This document shows positions 7,954 to 16,367 of a stretch of DNA of 64,000 nt, one piece after another (the stretch's first letter is position 1; the number at the start of each line of letters is the position of its first letter). The notes under the pieces were generated by a model. The model was not told the origin of the DNA and ran no database searches. It saw only the letters and a program-made list of their open reading frames with translations. Location of the stretch: positions 62,001-126,000 of the forward strand of contig BNBH01000016.1 of the NCBI GenBank assembly GCA_014655195.1. Reading direction: 5' to 3'. The stretch is from Streptomyces cellulosae (GTDB lineage: Bacteria; Actinomycetota; Actinomycetes; Streptomycetales; Streptomycetaceae). The position numbers and the translations under genes are program-made.

Positions 7954-7989
7954 GGAATCCCGCTCCCGCGGGCAAGGGAGCGGGATTCC
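7954..7989. promoter_or_regulatory. Long perfect inverted repeat upstream of popR
   Basis: Arms GGAATCCCGCTCCC (7954-7967) and GGGAGCGGGATTCC (7976-7989), 14 bp each, separated by 8 bp. It begins 12 bp before the popR GTG, so it is either an operator overlapping the popR promoter or a 5'-UTR hairpin next to the ribosome-binding site. It does not resemble the PopR operator. Confidence 0.6.
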
Positions 7990-8154
7990 GCCCTCAGAGA
8001 AGCCTCCGGTCAGGCGAAAAAACGGACGAATTTCCTCCGCCCTGATGGTGCCGCACCGCACCGCCGGCCGTACCATCGGACGACAGGCGTGACGGCCGGT
8101 GCGCACCGCGTCTCCCCGAGCGGTCCGCGCTTTGGCCACGGAGAAAATCGGCCG

Positions 8155-8180
8155 GCATAGGTCCGCGAAACTGGGGTAAT
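8155..8180 (+). promoter_or_regulatory. Possible SigB-type promoter of sigL
   Basis: GCAT at 8155-8158, 15 bp spacer, then GGGTAA at 8174-8179 followed by T. The published S. coelicolor SigB-type consensus is GNNT-N14-16-GGGTAY; only the last base differs. It sits about 50 bp before the sigL start, which would fit control by itself or by a related stress sigma factor. Confidence 0.4.
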
Positions 8181-8228
8181 CGAGTGCTCCAGTCTCGTGG
8201 CAGCCATGACGTTCGTGGGGAGAGGGCA

Positions 8229-9116
8229 ATGAGGACCGCCGTGATCCGGTCGCAGGAGCGGACCGTCGACGGGCACACCGGGACCGGTACCGAGGGCGAG
8301 GACCTTCGCGACCCCGCCGATCCGCGCGCCGTCGCCCCCCGCGACGCACGCGAGCTCTCCCGGCAGTTCTTCCGCCGCCTCGCGGAGCTGGAGGAGGGCA
8401 CGCGCGAGTACCAGTACGCGCGCAACACCCTCATCGAGATGAACATGTCCCTCGTGCGCTTCGCGGCCGGGCGGTTCCGCGGCCGGGGCGGCGACATGGA
8501 CGACGTCGTGCAGACCGGCATGATCGGTCTCATCAAGGCCATCGACCGGTTCGAGCTGTCCCGCGAGGTCGAGTTCACCTCCTTCGCGCTGCCGTACATC
8601 GTGGGCGAGATCAAGCGCTTCTTCCGTGACACCACCTGGGCCGTGCACGTCCCGCGGCGGCTCCAGGAGCTGCGGGTGGAGCTGGCCAAGGCCCGCGAGG
8701 AGCTGTCGAGCCGGCTGGACCGCGAGCCGACCGTCGCCGAGCTGGCGACCCTGATGAACATCAGCGAGCAGCAGGTCGTCGAGGGGCAGATCGCCGCGAA
8801 CGGCTACAACTCCTCCTCCCTGGACGCCGCGCTCACGGGTGACGGCCCGGAGCACGGCGAGGCGGTCCTCGCCGACTTCATCGGCGTCGAGGAGGAGCGG
8901 CTGGCCCTGGTGGAGGACTTCCACGCGCTGGCCCCGCTGATGGCCGAGCTGAGCGACCGGGACCGCGAGATCCTGCACATGCGGTTCGTCGAGGAGATCA
9001 CGCAGGCGGAGATCGGCGAGCGGCTGGGGTGCTCGCAGATGCACGTGTCGCGGCTGATCAAGCGGATCATCGCGCGGCTGCGGGCGGGGATGCTCGGGGA
9101 GCTGGGCTGCGCCTGA
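8229..9116 (+). CDS. sigL: RNA polymerase sigma factor of the SigB/SigF family (probably SigL)
   Basis: 295-residue stress/sporulation-type sigma factor. Region 2: NMSLVRFAAGRFRGRGGDMDDVVQTG (core DMDDVVQTGMIGLIKAIDRF, residues about 96-115); region 2.3/2.4: FTSFALPYIVGEIKRFFRD; region 3: VPRRLQELRVELAKAREEL; region 4 helix-turn-helix: ITQAEIGERLGCSQMHVSRL. The first 40 residues are variable. ATG at 8229 has GGGGAGAGGG upstream. Such sigma factors are held by HATPase anti-sigma factors and released by anti-anti-sigma factors. A HATPase gene lies directly opposite, and position next to popR matches my memory of S. coelicolor sigL. Naming is by this order, not by alignment. Confidence 0.9.
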   Translation: MRTAVIRSQERTVDGHTGTGTEGEDLRDPADPRAVAPRDARELSRQFFRRLAELEEGTREYQYARNTLIEMNMSLVRFAAGRFRGRGGDMDDVVQTGMIGLIKAIDRFELSREVEFTSFALPYIVGEIKRFFRDTTWAVHVPRRLQELRVELAKAREELSSRLDREPTVAELATLMNISEQQVVEGQIAANGYNSSSLDAALTGDGPEHGEAVLADFIGVEEERLALVEDFHALAPLMAELSDRDREILHMRFVEEITQAEIGERLGCSQMHVSRLIKRIIARLRAGMLGELGCA

Positions 9117-9140
9117 CGGCCGTGCCCGGGCACGCCGAAG

Positions 9141-9164
9141 GCGCCCCTGACGGTTCAGGGGCGC
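9141..9164. terminator. Bidirectional terminator between sigL and the HATPase gene
   Basis: GCGCCCCTGA-CGGT-TCAGGGGCGC: ten perfect base pairs with a 4-base loop, centred in the 72-bp gap between two convergent genes. No T-run on either side. Confidence 0.75.
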
Positions 9165-9188
9165 TGCAGTAAGAACCGATGCCGTTGT

Positions 9189-9644
9189 TCAGCCGCCGGC
9201 GAGGTCGATCACCGCGCGGACGCGTTTGCCCACCGGTACGCGCTCCACGCCGACGTCCCGCGCCAGCGCGCGCACGATCTCCAGCCCGTGGCGTCCGATC
9301 CGCTGCGGGTCGCGCGGGAAGACGCGGGGCAGGGTGCCGTTGCTGTCGTAGACGGCCACCGTGAGCGTGGTGTCCGTGCCCTCCAGCTCCAGGATGTACG
9401 GCCCGTCGCTGTGCCGGTCGGCGTTGGTGACCAGCTCGCTCACCACCAGCAGTACGGCTCCTTCCGCCTTCGCGTCGATCGTGGCGCACCACTCCGTCTT
9501 CAGCTGGTCGAGGAACTGCGCCGCGAAATGCCGCGACTCGGCGATGCAGCCCGGCTCGCCGGTGAAGTGTGCCGCCCGCCGGAGCGGTTCCACGGGCACG
9601 TCGAAACCAGTCGGTATCACTACCCCGTCCAAGCGATAGGTCAT
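9189..9644 (-). CDS. HATPase-domain protein, anti-sigma (RsbW-like) or regulator kinase
   Basis: 151-residue single-domain ATP-binding protein of the GHKL type. The N box is VSELVTNADRHSDG (residues about 70-83); the G1 box is seen as VYDSNGTLP, with Gly/Asp partly conserved, and the G2 region as GRHGLEIVRALARDVGV. Such small HATPase proteins are abundant in Streptomyces and serve as anti-sigma factor/serine kinases in partner switching. Convergent with sigL, which makes sigL a natural but unproven partner. ATG at 9644 is preceded by GAGGGAA; a start 14 codons upstream would add an Arg-rich tail. Confidence 0.85.
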   Translation of the reverse strand: MTYRLDGVVIPTGFDVPVEPLRRAAHFTGEPGCIAESRHFAAQFLDQLKTEWCATIDAKAEGAVLLVVSELVTNADRHSDGPYILELEGTDTTLTVAVYDSNGTLPRVFPRDPQRIGRHGLEIVRALARDVGVERVPVGKRVRAVIDLAGG

Positions 9645-9810
9645 GCGTTTCCCTCTGCGACGCCGGGTCGGCCGGACGATCCGCACCGGTCCTGGTACCC
9701 CGAGTCCGGCGGGGCAGTCCCACTGATCGGGATTCGGCTTCCCCGTGAGGGGTGGGGGTATGCCTGCCGGGGCGCGCGGGCCCCTTTCAGCGCCCGCGCC
9801 GGAAACGCCC

Positions 9811-10070
9811 CTCAGGGGCGCGAGGAACGGCGCGACCAGCCCCGCAGGTACCGTCTGCGCCCTGAAGGGGCGCGGGGAACTGCGCGCCAGCCCCCGCCGG
9901 CCCGCACCCGGCGACGAACAGCCCCCGCCACCCCGGTGACCGTCGGGCGTGTCGCGCTACTCGCCGCTGACGAGGCACCGCCTGCGCCCACCCGTGCCGT
10001 CCAAGCGGCACGACTGCCCGCAGCCCGTGCGCCCTGAAGGGGCGCGGGGAACTGCGCGACCAGCCACGGA
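9811..10070 (+). repeat. Three copies of a dispersed Streptomyces GC-rich repeat
   Basis: Copies at about 9811-9840 (degraded), 9861-9894 and 10031-10070 share a core GGGGCGCGGGGAACTGCGCG followed by ACCAGCC. The same core occurs in reverse orientation at 34641-34669. This element is common between genes in Streptomyces genomes; its function is not known to me. It fills most of the 507-bp gene-free stretch 9645-10151, in which I see no open reading frame with coding character. Confidence 0.75.
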
Positions 10071-10151
10071 CCGCCCGCACCCGCCGGAGGCGACCGCGCG
10101 GACGGACCCCGTCGGCGGGCGGCCCACGCCCCCGCTGCTTAGCGTGCACTC

Positions 10152-11411
10152 GTGAGTGCACACTCCCCTTCCCCTCCCCGCTCCCCCCTCCACGGCTGGG
10201 TCCCCGCCCTGGCCGCAGTGGTCGCTTCGCTCGCCGCCATGGCGGTGGTGGCCGCGCTGGGGATCTGGGCGGCCGGCGCCGCCGACCTCCCGGAGGGCGC
10301 CTTCGGCCCCGTACTCGCCGCCGTCATGGTCCTCGCCGTCGGCGGCACGGTACGGCTCGAAGGGGACGCCGGCGGCCTGGCCGGCACCGAGGGCGGCCTG
10401 ACGGTGATCCCGCTGACCGTCACCCTCACCGGCGCCCTCCTCCTCGGGTGGTTCTTCCTGCGCCCGCTGAACCGCCGCACGGTGGTGGGCGCCCCCGCAC
10501 TCGCGGGCTGGGCGGCACGCATCGCCGTGCTGTGGCTGCTCGCCGTCCTCGGTCTGGCCCTGGCCGCCCGCCGCACGTTCGAGGTGTCCCTCGGTGACGA
10601 CCTGCTCGGCGACCTGGGAGAGCTGTTCGGGGTGAAGCCGACGGTCGGCTTCGCCGCCGACGTGCTGCCGACCGTGCTGATCGGCCTGGTCTGGCTCGCG
10701 GGCGTACTGGTCGTGGCGATCCTGGTGTCGCGCGGCGCCCCTCTGCCGCCCGAGCTCATGCGGTTCCAGGCGGGAGCGCGCCCCGCGGCCCGCGCCGCGC
10801 TGGGCGTGCTGCTCGCCGCCGTGGCCGTCGCGCTCGTCGTCGCACTCGTCGTGGCCGCCACAAGGGGACACGCGGCCGAGACGTTCGCCGTGATCCTGCT
10901 GGGCCTGCCCAACGTGGCCTGGCTGGGGCTGACCGTGGGGCTGGGCGCGACCTGGGAGGGCAGGGTGGAGGGGCCGTTCGGGCTGCCCATGCCGCGGGTG
11001 CTGGACGAGGTGCTGCGCACTCCGGACGTCTCGGAGCTCGACCTCGGGACGCTCGTCGACCACGACGGCGGCCGCTGGTGGTGGCTGCTGGTGGGCGCGG
11101 CGGTGCTGGTGGCGGGCGCGGCCTGCTACATGTCGGCCACCTCCCCCGCGCGGGTGCCGCCCTGGCAGCACGCCCTGCGGCTGGCGGCGGCGCTGGCCCT
11201 GGCGGTGCTGATGATCGGGCCGACGGCCCGGATCTCCGCGCGGATCGGCCTGTCGGTGCTCGGCATCGGCGACCTGGGCGAGGGCCTGACCGGGCAGGTG
11301 CTGCTGGAGCCGCGACTCTGGGGCGCGCTGGGCCTGGCCCTGCTGTGGGGCCTGGTGGCGGGCTTCACGGGCGCGTGGGCCGTCAAGGGCCTGCGGCGAC
11401 GAAGGCGCTGA
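10152..11411 (+). CDS. Streptophobe-family polytopic membrane protein
   Basis: 419-residue protein with about ten hydrophobic segments, beginning WVPALAAVVASLAAMAVVAALG and ending LWGALGLALLWGLVAGFTGA before an Arg-rich C-terminus. Composition and layout match the streptophobe family, a Streptomyces-specific membrane family of unknown function. A polar loop with VDHDGGRWWW at about residue 305 separates the last four segments. GTG start with no ribosome-binding site; the start codon lies inside the palindrome GTGCACT-CGTG-AGTGCAC (10144-10161), so expression may be leaderless or controlled there. Convergent with the following small gene. Confidence 0.85.
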   Translation: MSAHSPSPPRSPLHGWVPALAAVVASLAAMAVVAALGIWAAGAADLPEGAFGPVLAAVMVLAVGGTVRLEGDAGGLAGTEGGLTVIPLTVTLTGALLLGWFFLRPLNRRTVVGAPALAGWAARIAVLWLLAVLGLALAARRTFEVSLGDDLLGDLGELFGVKPTVGFAADVLPTVLIGLVWLAGVLVVAILVSRGAPLPPELMRFQAGARPAARAALGVLLAAVAVALVVALVVAATRGHAAETFAVILLGLPNVAWLGLTVGLGATWEGRVEGPFGLPMPRVLDEVLRTPDVSELDLGTLVDHDGGRWWWLLVGAAVLVAGAACYMSATSPARVPPWQHALRLAAALALAVLMIGPTARISARIGLSVLGIGDLGEGLTGQVLLEPRLWGALGLALLWGLVAGFTGAWAVKGLRRRRR

Positions 11412-11443
11412 GGGGCTGAGACGGGCTGAGGTGTGGTCCGGTC

Positions 11444-11854
11444 TCAGGCGACCGGAACGCCGAGAACACGCGCGGCCCGCTGCATCCGCAGGGCGTCGAC
11501 GGACTCGGCGAGGAGTTCGTACTCCGTGGTGTCGTCGCCGGTGGCGACCCGCACCATCCGTCCGGCGGCGAGCGCCTCGGCCACCTCCTCCTGCCGGTCG
11601 GCGTCGCCGCACCAGGTGCGCAGCACGGTGGGCACGTCGGTCACGTCGTCGGCGACGGGGACGAGCGCGCCCGGGGGTAAGTGCTCGGACTCGGGCTGCG
11701 GGTCGAGGCGCTCGGCGATCCACAGGGCGCGGTCGCGCAGCCACCACAGGGCGAGCGCGAGGGTCGGGGCCCGGTAGGTGCCCAGCGGCACCCCGATGCG
11801 CCGGCCGTCGCAGACCCCGTACGCCGTCACGTGGCACAGGAATTCGTCGTGCAC
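11444..11854 (-). CDS. Conserved hypothetical protein
   Basis: 136-residue soluble protein starting MHDEFLCHVTAYGVCDGRR with a GTG start preceded by GGGGGAGGGA. It contains a Trp-rich helix (LALALWWLRDRALWIAERL) and an acidic region and has no signal peptide or membrane segment. I do not recognise a domain. Codon use is like that of its neighbours. It converges with the streptophobe gene and is followed upstream by about 300 bp (11855-12152) before the next stop; that stretch has moderately lower G+C around 11940-12010 and may hold its promoter, with nothing else evident. Confidence 0.7.
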   Translation of the reverse strand: MHDEFLCHVTAYGVCDGRRIGVPLGTYRAPTLALALWWLRDRALWIAERLDPQPESEHLPPGALVPVADDVTDVPTVLRTWCGDADRQEEVAEALAAGRMVRVATGDDTTEYELLAESVDALRMQRAARVLGVPVA

Positions 11855-12152
11855 GTTCCCTCCCCCGCTGCGTGCTCGCCCGCCGGTTCCGGGCCGGCTG
11901 CCCGCTCCGTGGCTCGCGTGCTGTGCGTGAGGGCGCCGTCGCTCGGTGTGAAGCGCTCTCGTTGTCGAGTATGTTCACCGCTGAAACACTGTCACCATGT
12001 GTTTCCGGCCAGTCTCCTGGCATATGCGCGCCGCCTCCTGGCCGAAACGGCACGGGTGGGCGCATCACCCGAGGTGACCGGCTCTCCGGGGCACGAACGC
12101 ACCGGCCGCCGCCCCCGCGACGGGGACGACGGCCGGTGACCGAACGCGGTTG

Positions 12153-13145
<993 letters not shown>

Positions 13146-13284
13146 CGCGACTCCAGAGGGGTTGGCACACGTCGTGAACATTCGTCGTGGCGGTTCGTCG
13201 GACCGCGCGTCCACTCTGCCGTGACCTGCGGGGAGTGGTCCAACAGAAGAATCCGATGAAATTCAGCGGCTACGCTTCTCAATC

Positions 13285-14181
13285 ATGGAACTGCGCCATC
13301 TCCAGCACTTCGTGGCCGTCGCCGAGGACCAGCACTTCACCCGTGCGGCGGAACGGCTGATGGTCTCCCAGTCGGGCCTGTCGGCGTCCATCCGGGCGCT
13401 GGAGCGCGAGCTGCAGACGCCGCTGTTCGTACGGACCACCCGCAGGGTCACGCTCACCGAGGCGGGGCGGGCGCTGCTCGCGGAGGCCGAACGCATCCTG
13501 GCACAGGTGCGGGCCGCTCACGAGGCGGTGGCCGCGGTGCAGGGGGTGCTGCGCGGCACCCTCGCGGTGGGGACGGAGCAGTGCATCGCCGGGGTGGACG
13601 TGGCGAAGCTGCTCGCCGCGTTCCGCCGGCGCCACCCGGACGTGGAGATTCGGCTGCGGCAGTGGGGCTCGGCCGCGCTCGCCGAGGAGGTCGCGGCCGG
13701 ACGGCTGGACCTCGCCTTCGCCTACCGCGTCGACGCCGACCCGGACCAGCTGCGCGTGGTGCCGCTGACCGGCGAGCCGGTGACGGTGCTGTGCCACCCG
13801 GACCACCGGCTGGCCCGCGCCGGGGCGCCGGTCACCCCGCGCGACCTGGCCGGCGAGGTGTTCGTCGACTTCCACCCCGACTGGGGGCCGCGCCGCGCCA
13901 CCGACGCGGCGTTCGCGGTCGCGGGCGTACGGCGCATGGTGGCGCTGGAGGTGAACGACGTGCACAGCCTGCTCGACCTGGTCGACGAGAACCTCGGCGT
14001 GGCCGTGGTGCCGAGCCACTTCCGGCACAAGCGGCCCTCGCTCACCGCGCTCCCGCTGAAGGACACCGGCGAGGCCGCGTACGAGACGGTGGCGCTGGTG
14101 CCGTCGCCGCGCGCCACGAGTCCGGCGGCGCGGGCGCTGATGGAGCTGCTGGACACCGGGGCGCGTGACGCCGGAAGCTGA
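13285..14181 (+). CDS. LysR-family transcriptional regulator
   Basis: 298-residue regulator. The winged helix-turn-helix occupies residues 1-60 (MELRHLQHFVAVAEDQHFTR, then RLMVSQSGLSASIRALE), followed by the linker helix and a periplasmic-binding-fold effector domain from about residue 90 (GTLAVGTEQCIAGVD) to 290. LysR proteins often control a divergent neighbour; here that is the aldo/keto reductase, with a 139-bp shared intergenic region. The effector is unknown. No strong ribosome-binding site precedes the ATG. Confidence 0.93.
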   Translation: MELRHLQHFVAVAEDQHFTRAAERLMVSQSGLSASIRALERELQTPLFVRTTRRVTLTEAGRALLAEAERILAQVRAAHEAVAAVQGVLRGTLAVGTEQCIAGVDVAKLLAAFRRRHPDVEIRLRQWGSAALAEEVAAGRLDLAFAYRVDADPDQLRVVPLTGEPVTVLCHPDHRLARAGAPVTPRDLAGEVFVDFHPDWGPRRATDAAFAVAGVRRMVALEVNDVHSLLDLVDENLGVAVVPSHFRHKRPSLTALPLKDTGEAAYETVALVPSPRATSPAARALMELLDTGARDAGS

Positions 14182-14195
14182 GCGAGTCTGGAGGC

Positions 14196-14711
14196 ATGCA
14201 TGCCAAGGACATCCTCATCGACGGCTACGGCCGCATCCGGGAAGAGGTCCACGCCGCCGTCGGGGGTCTCGGGCCCGACGAGCTCGCCGCCCGGCCCACG
14301 CCGGAGGCCAACAGCATCGCGTGGCTGGTGTGGCACCTCACCCGGATCCAGGACGACCACGTCGCGGACGCCTTCGGCCTGGAGCAGGTGTGGCTGGCCG
14401 ACGGCTGGGAGAAGCGGTTCGGTCTCGGCCTGCCGCGCGGCGCCACGGGGTTCGGGCACACCCCGGCGCAGGTCGCCAAGGTGCGCGTCGACTCCCCCGA
14501 CCTGCTGACCGGCTACCACGACGCCGTCCACGCACAGACCCTCGGCGTCCTGCGGACGCTCACCGCGAAGGACCTGGAACGCGTCGTCGACGAGAACTGG
14601 GACCCGCCGGTCACCCTGGGCGTGCGGCTGGTCAGCGTCCTGTCCGACGACCTCCAGCACGTCGGACAGGCCGCCTACGCCCGCGGGCTCCTTCAGAGCG
14701 CGGCGTCGTGA
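14196..14711 (+). CDS. DinB/DUF664 family protein
   Basis: 171-residue four-helix bundle protein of the DinB superfamily, some members of which are mycothiol-dependent metal enzymes. Candidate metal histidines are seen in LVWHLTRIQDDH near residue 50 and DDLQHVGQAAYARG near residue 155. ATG at 14196 has TGGAGG 7 bp upstream and follows the LysR stop by 14 bp, so it may be co-transcribed. Its last 19 bases overlap the tail of the convergent adenosine deaminase gene. Exact substrate unknown. Confidence 0.88.
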   Translation: MHAKDILIDGYGRIREEVHAAVGGLGPDELAARPTPEANSIAWLVWHLTRIQDDHVADAFGLEQVWLADGWEKRFGLGLPRGATGFGHTPAQVAKVRVDSPDLLTGYHDAVHAQTLGVLRTLTAKDLERVVDENWDPPVTLGVRLVSVLSDDLQHVGQAAYARGLLQSAAS

Positions 14712-15835
14712 CCTGACAGCACGGCGTCGTGACCTGACAGCACGGCGTCGTGACCTGACAGCACGGCGTCGTAACCCGGCAGGACGACCTCCTCGATCAG
14801 CGCGACGCGCTCGTCGTACGGCAGGAACGCGCTCTTCACCGCGTTCAGGGTGACCGTGCGCAGGTCCTCCGCCGTCCAGCCGGCCTGCTCGACCAGCAGG
14901 GTCATCTCGCGGGTCATGGTGGTGCCGGAGACCAGGCGGTTGTCGGTGTTGACGGTGACGCGGAAGCCGAGGTCCTTCAGCGGGGTGATCGGGTGCTCGG
15001 CGATCGAGGTGGCGGCGCCGGTCTGAAGGTTGGAGGTGGGGCACATCTCCAGCGCGATGCGGCGGTCGCGGACCCAGGAGGCGAGCCGGCCGAGCTTGCC
15101 GCCCGCGAGGTCCGGGATGTCCTCGGTGAGGCGCACGCCGTGACCGATGCGCTGGGCGCCGCACACCTGGACGGCCTGGTGGATGCTGGGCAGCCCGTGG
15201 GCCTCGCCGGCGTGGATGGTGAACGGCACGTTCTCGCGGCGCAGGTGCTCGAAGGCGGCGAGGTGGTCGGCGGCCGGGAAGCCGTCCTCGGCGCCGGCGA
15301 TGTCGAACCCGACCACGCCGGCGTCCCGGAAGGCGACGGCCAGGTCGGCGGCCTCGCGGACCCGGTCGAACATCCGCATGCCGCACAGCAGCGTGCCGAC
15401 CCGCACGGGCGTCCCGGCGGCGGCCGCCTTGGCCATGCCGGCGGCCAGACCCTCCTGGACGGTCTCCACGACCTCGGCCATGGTGAGCCCGCCGCGGGTG
15501 TTCAGCTCGGGGGCGTAGCGGACCTCGCCGTGGACGACGCCGTCGGCGGCGAGGTCGAGGACGTACTCCTCGGCGGTGCGCAGCAGGCCCTCGCGGGTCT
15601 GCATCACGGCGAGGGTGTGCTCGAAGGTGGCGATGTAGCGCACCAGGTCGCCGGAGTTGGCGGCCTCCACGTACCAGGCGGCGAGCTCGTCCGGGTCGGT
15701 GGTGGGCAACGCGTGGCCGACGCTCTCGGCAAGCTCCACCACCGTGGCCGGGCGCAGGCCGCCGTCGAGGTGGTCGTGCAGGACCGCCTTGGGGAGGCGG
15801 CGGATCGTGTCGGCGTCTATGCGCGTAGATGACAT
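14693..15835 (-). CDS. add: Adenosine deaminase with repeat-encoded C-terminal tail
   Basis: 380-residue zinc hydrolase converting adenosine to inosine in purine salvage. Metal and catalytic residues: HDHLDGG (residues about 20-26), TIHAGEA with catalytic Glu, RIGHG with His, and NTDNR with the metal Asp. The catalytic body ends at about PGYD; the last 24 residues are three copies of the heptapeptide-like unit DAVLSGH, encoded by the 21-bp tandem repeat at 14701-14763. The start at 15835 is chosen because GAGGAA lies 9 bp upstream; ATG at 15865 lacks one. A VOC gene lies 38 bp upstream on the same strand. Confidence 0.94.
   Translation of the reverse strand: MSSTRIDADTIRRLPKAVLHDHLDGGLRPATVVELAESVGHALPTTDPDELAAWYVEAANSGDLVRYIATFEHTLAVMQTREGLLRTAEEYVLDLAADGVVHGEVRYAPELNTRGGLTMAEVVETVQEGLAAGMAKAAAAGTPVRVGTLLCGMRMFDRVREAADLAVAFRDAGVVGFDIAGAEDGFPAADHLAAFEHLRRENVPFTIHAGEAHGLPSIHQAVQVCGAQRIGHGVRLTEDIPDLAGGKLGRLASWVRDRRIALEMCPTSNLQTGAATSIAEHPITPLKDLGFRVTVNTDNRLVSGTTMTREMTLLVEQAGWTAEDLRTVTLNAVKSAFLPYDERVALIEEVVLPGYDAVLSGHDAVLSGHDAVLSGHDAAL
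14701..14784. repeat. 21-bp tandem repeat at the add/DinB junction
   Basis: Three identical 21-bp units (14701-14721, 14722-14742, 14743-14763), each starting CGGCGTCGTGACCTGACAG, plus a diverged fourth unit 14764-14784. The unit length is a multiple of three, so it adds whole DAVLSGH blocks to adenosine deaminase. Unit 1 also carries the last codons and stop of the DinB gene. Confidence 0.9.
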
Positions 15836-15873
15836 GGCGTGCGGTTCCTCGGCGTGGTGGGTCATGGCGTGGA

Positions 15874-16266
15874 TCAGACGGCGGGCTGGAGCAGGTCCCA
15901 GCGGTTGCCGTAGAGGTCCCGGAAGACGGCGACCGAGCCGTACGGCTCGTGGCGCGGCTCCTCCAGGAAGGTCACCCCGGCGGCGGTCATACGGGCGTGG
16001 TCGCGGGCGAAGTCGTCGGTGTGCAGGAAGAAGCCCACGCGTCCGCCGGTCTGGTCGCCCACCCGGGCCCGCTGCTCCTCGTTCGCGGCGCGCGCCAGCA
16101 GCAGGGCCGCGCCGGTGTGCCCGGGTCCGGGCTCGACGACGACCCAGCGGCCGCCGCCCGGCCGGGGCGCGTCCTCGGCGAGCCGGAAGCCGAGGGCCTC
16201 GGTGTAGAAGCGGATCGCCTCGTCGTGGTCGTGGACGACGAGGGTGACCAGGGCAATGCGTCTCAT
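15874..16266 (-). CDS. VOC (glyoxalase/bleomycin-resistance-like) protein
   Basis: 130-residue single VOC domain. It starts MRRIALVTLVVHDHDEAIRFY, has VGFFLHTDDF in the second half and ends with FRDLYGNRWDLLQ, which carries the typical C-terminal strand with an aromatic-Asn-Arg pattern. ATG at 16266 has GAGAGG 5 bp upstream. The open frame continues upstream into the phospholipase-like gene but that part is a shadow. The short AT-richer stretch 16297-16314 just upstream (TATAAC on this strand at 16302-16297) is probably its promoter. Substrate unknown. Confidence 0.9.
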   Translation of the reverse strand: MRRIALVTLVVHDHDEAIRFYTEALGFRLAEDAPRPGGGRWVVVEPGPGHTGAALLLARAANEEQRARVGDQTGGRVGFFLHTDDFARDHARMTAAGVTFLEEPRHEPYGSVAVFRDLYGNRWDLLQPAV

Positions 16267-16367
16267 CGTCACCTCTCGCAGGGGTTGACCGGAGAGGTTA
16301 TACGTAAAACTACGAGGAACGCCAGTCCCGCACCGGCGACCGTGCCGGGGCGGGACCGCGTGGCGGC

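Noticed and set aside
9957..12068. 703-residue minus-strand open frame across the streptophobe gene
   Set aside because: Low-complexity Gln/Arg/Gly composition, antisense to a membrane protein with proper hydrophobic helices; a shadow of high G+C.
14701..14784. Possible CRISPR array
   Set aside because: Units are contiguous without spacers, in frame within adenosine deaminase, and no cas genes are near.
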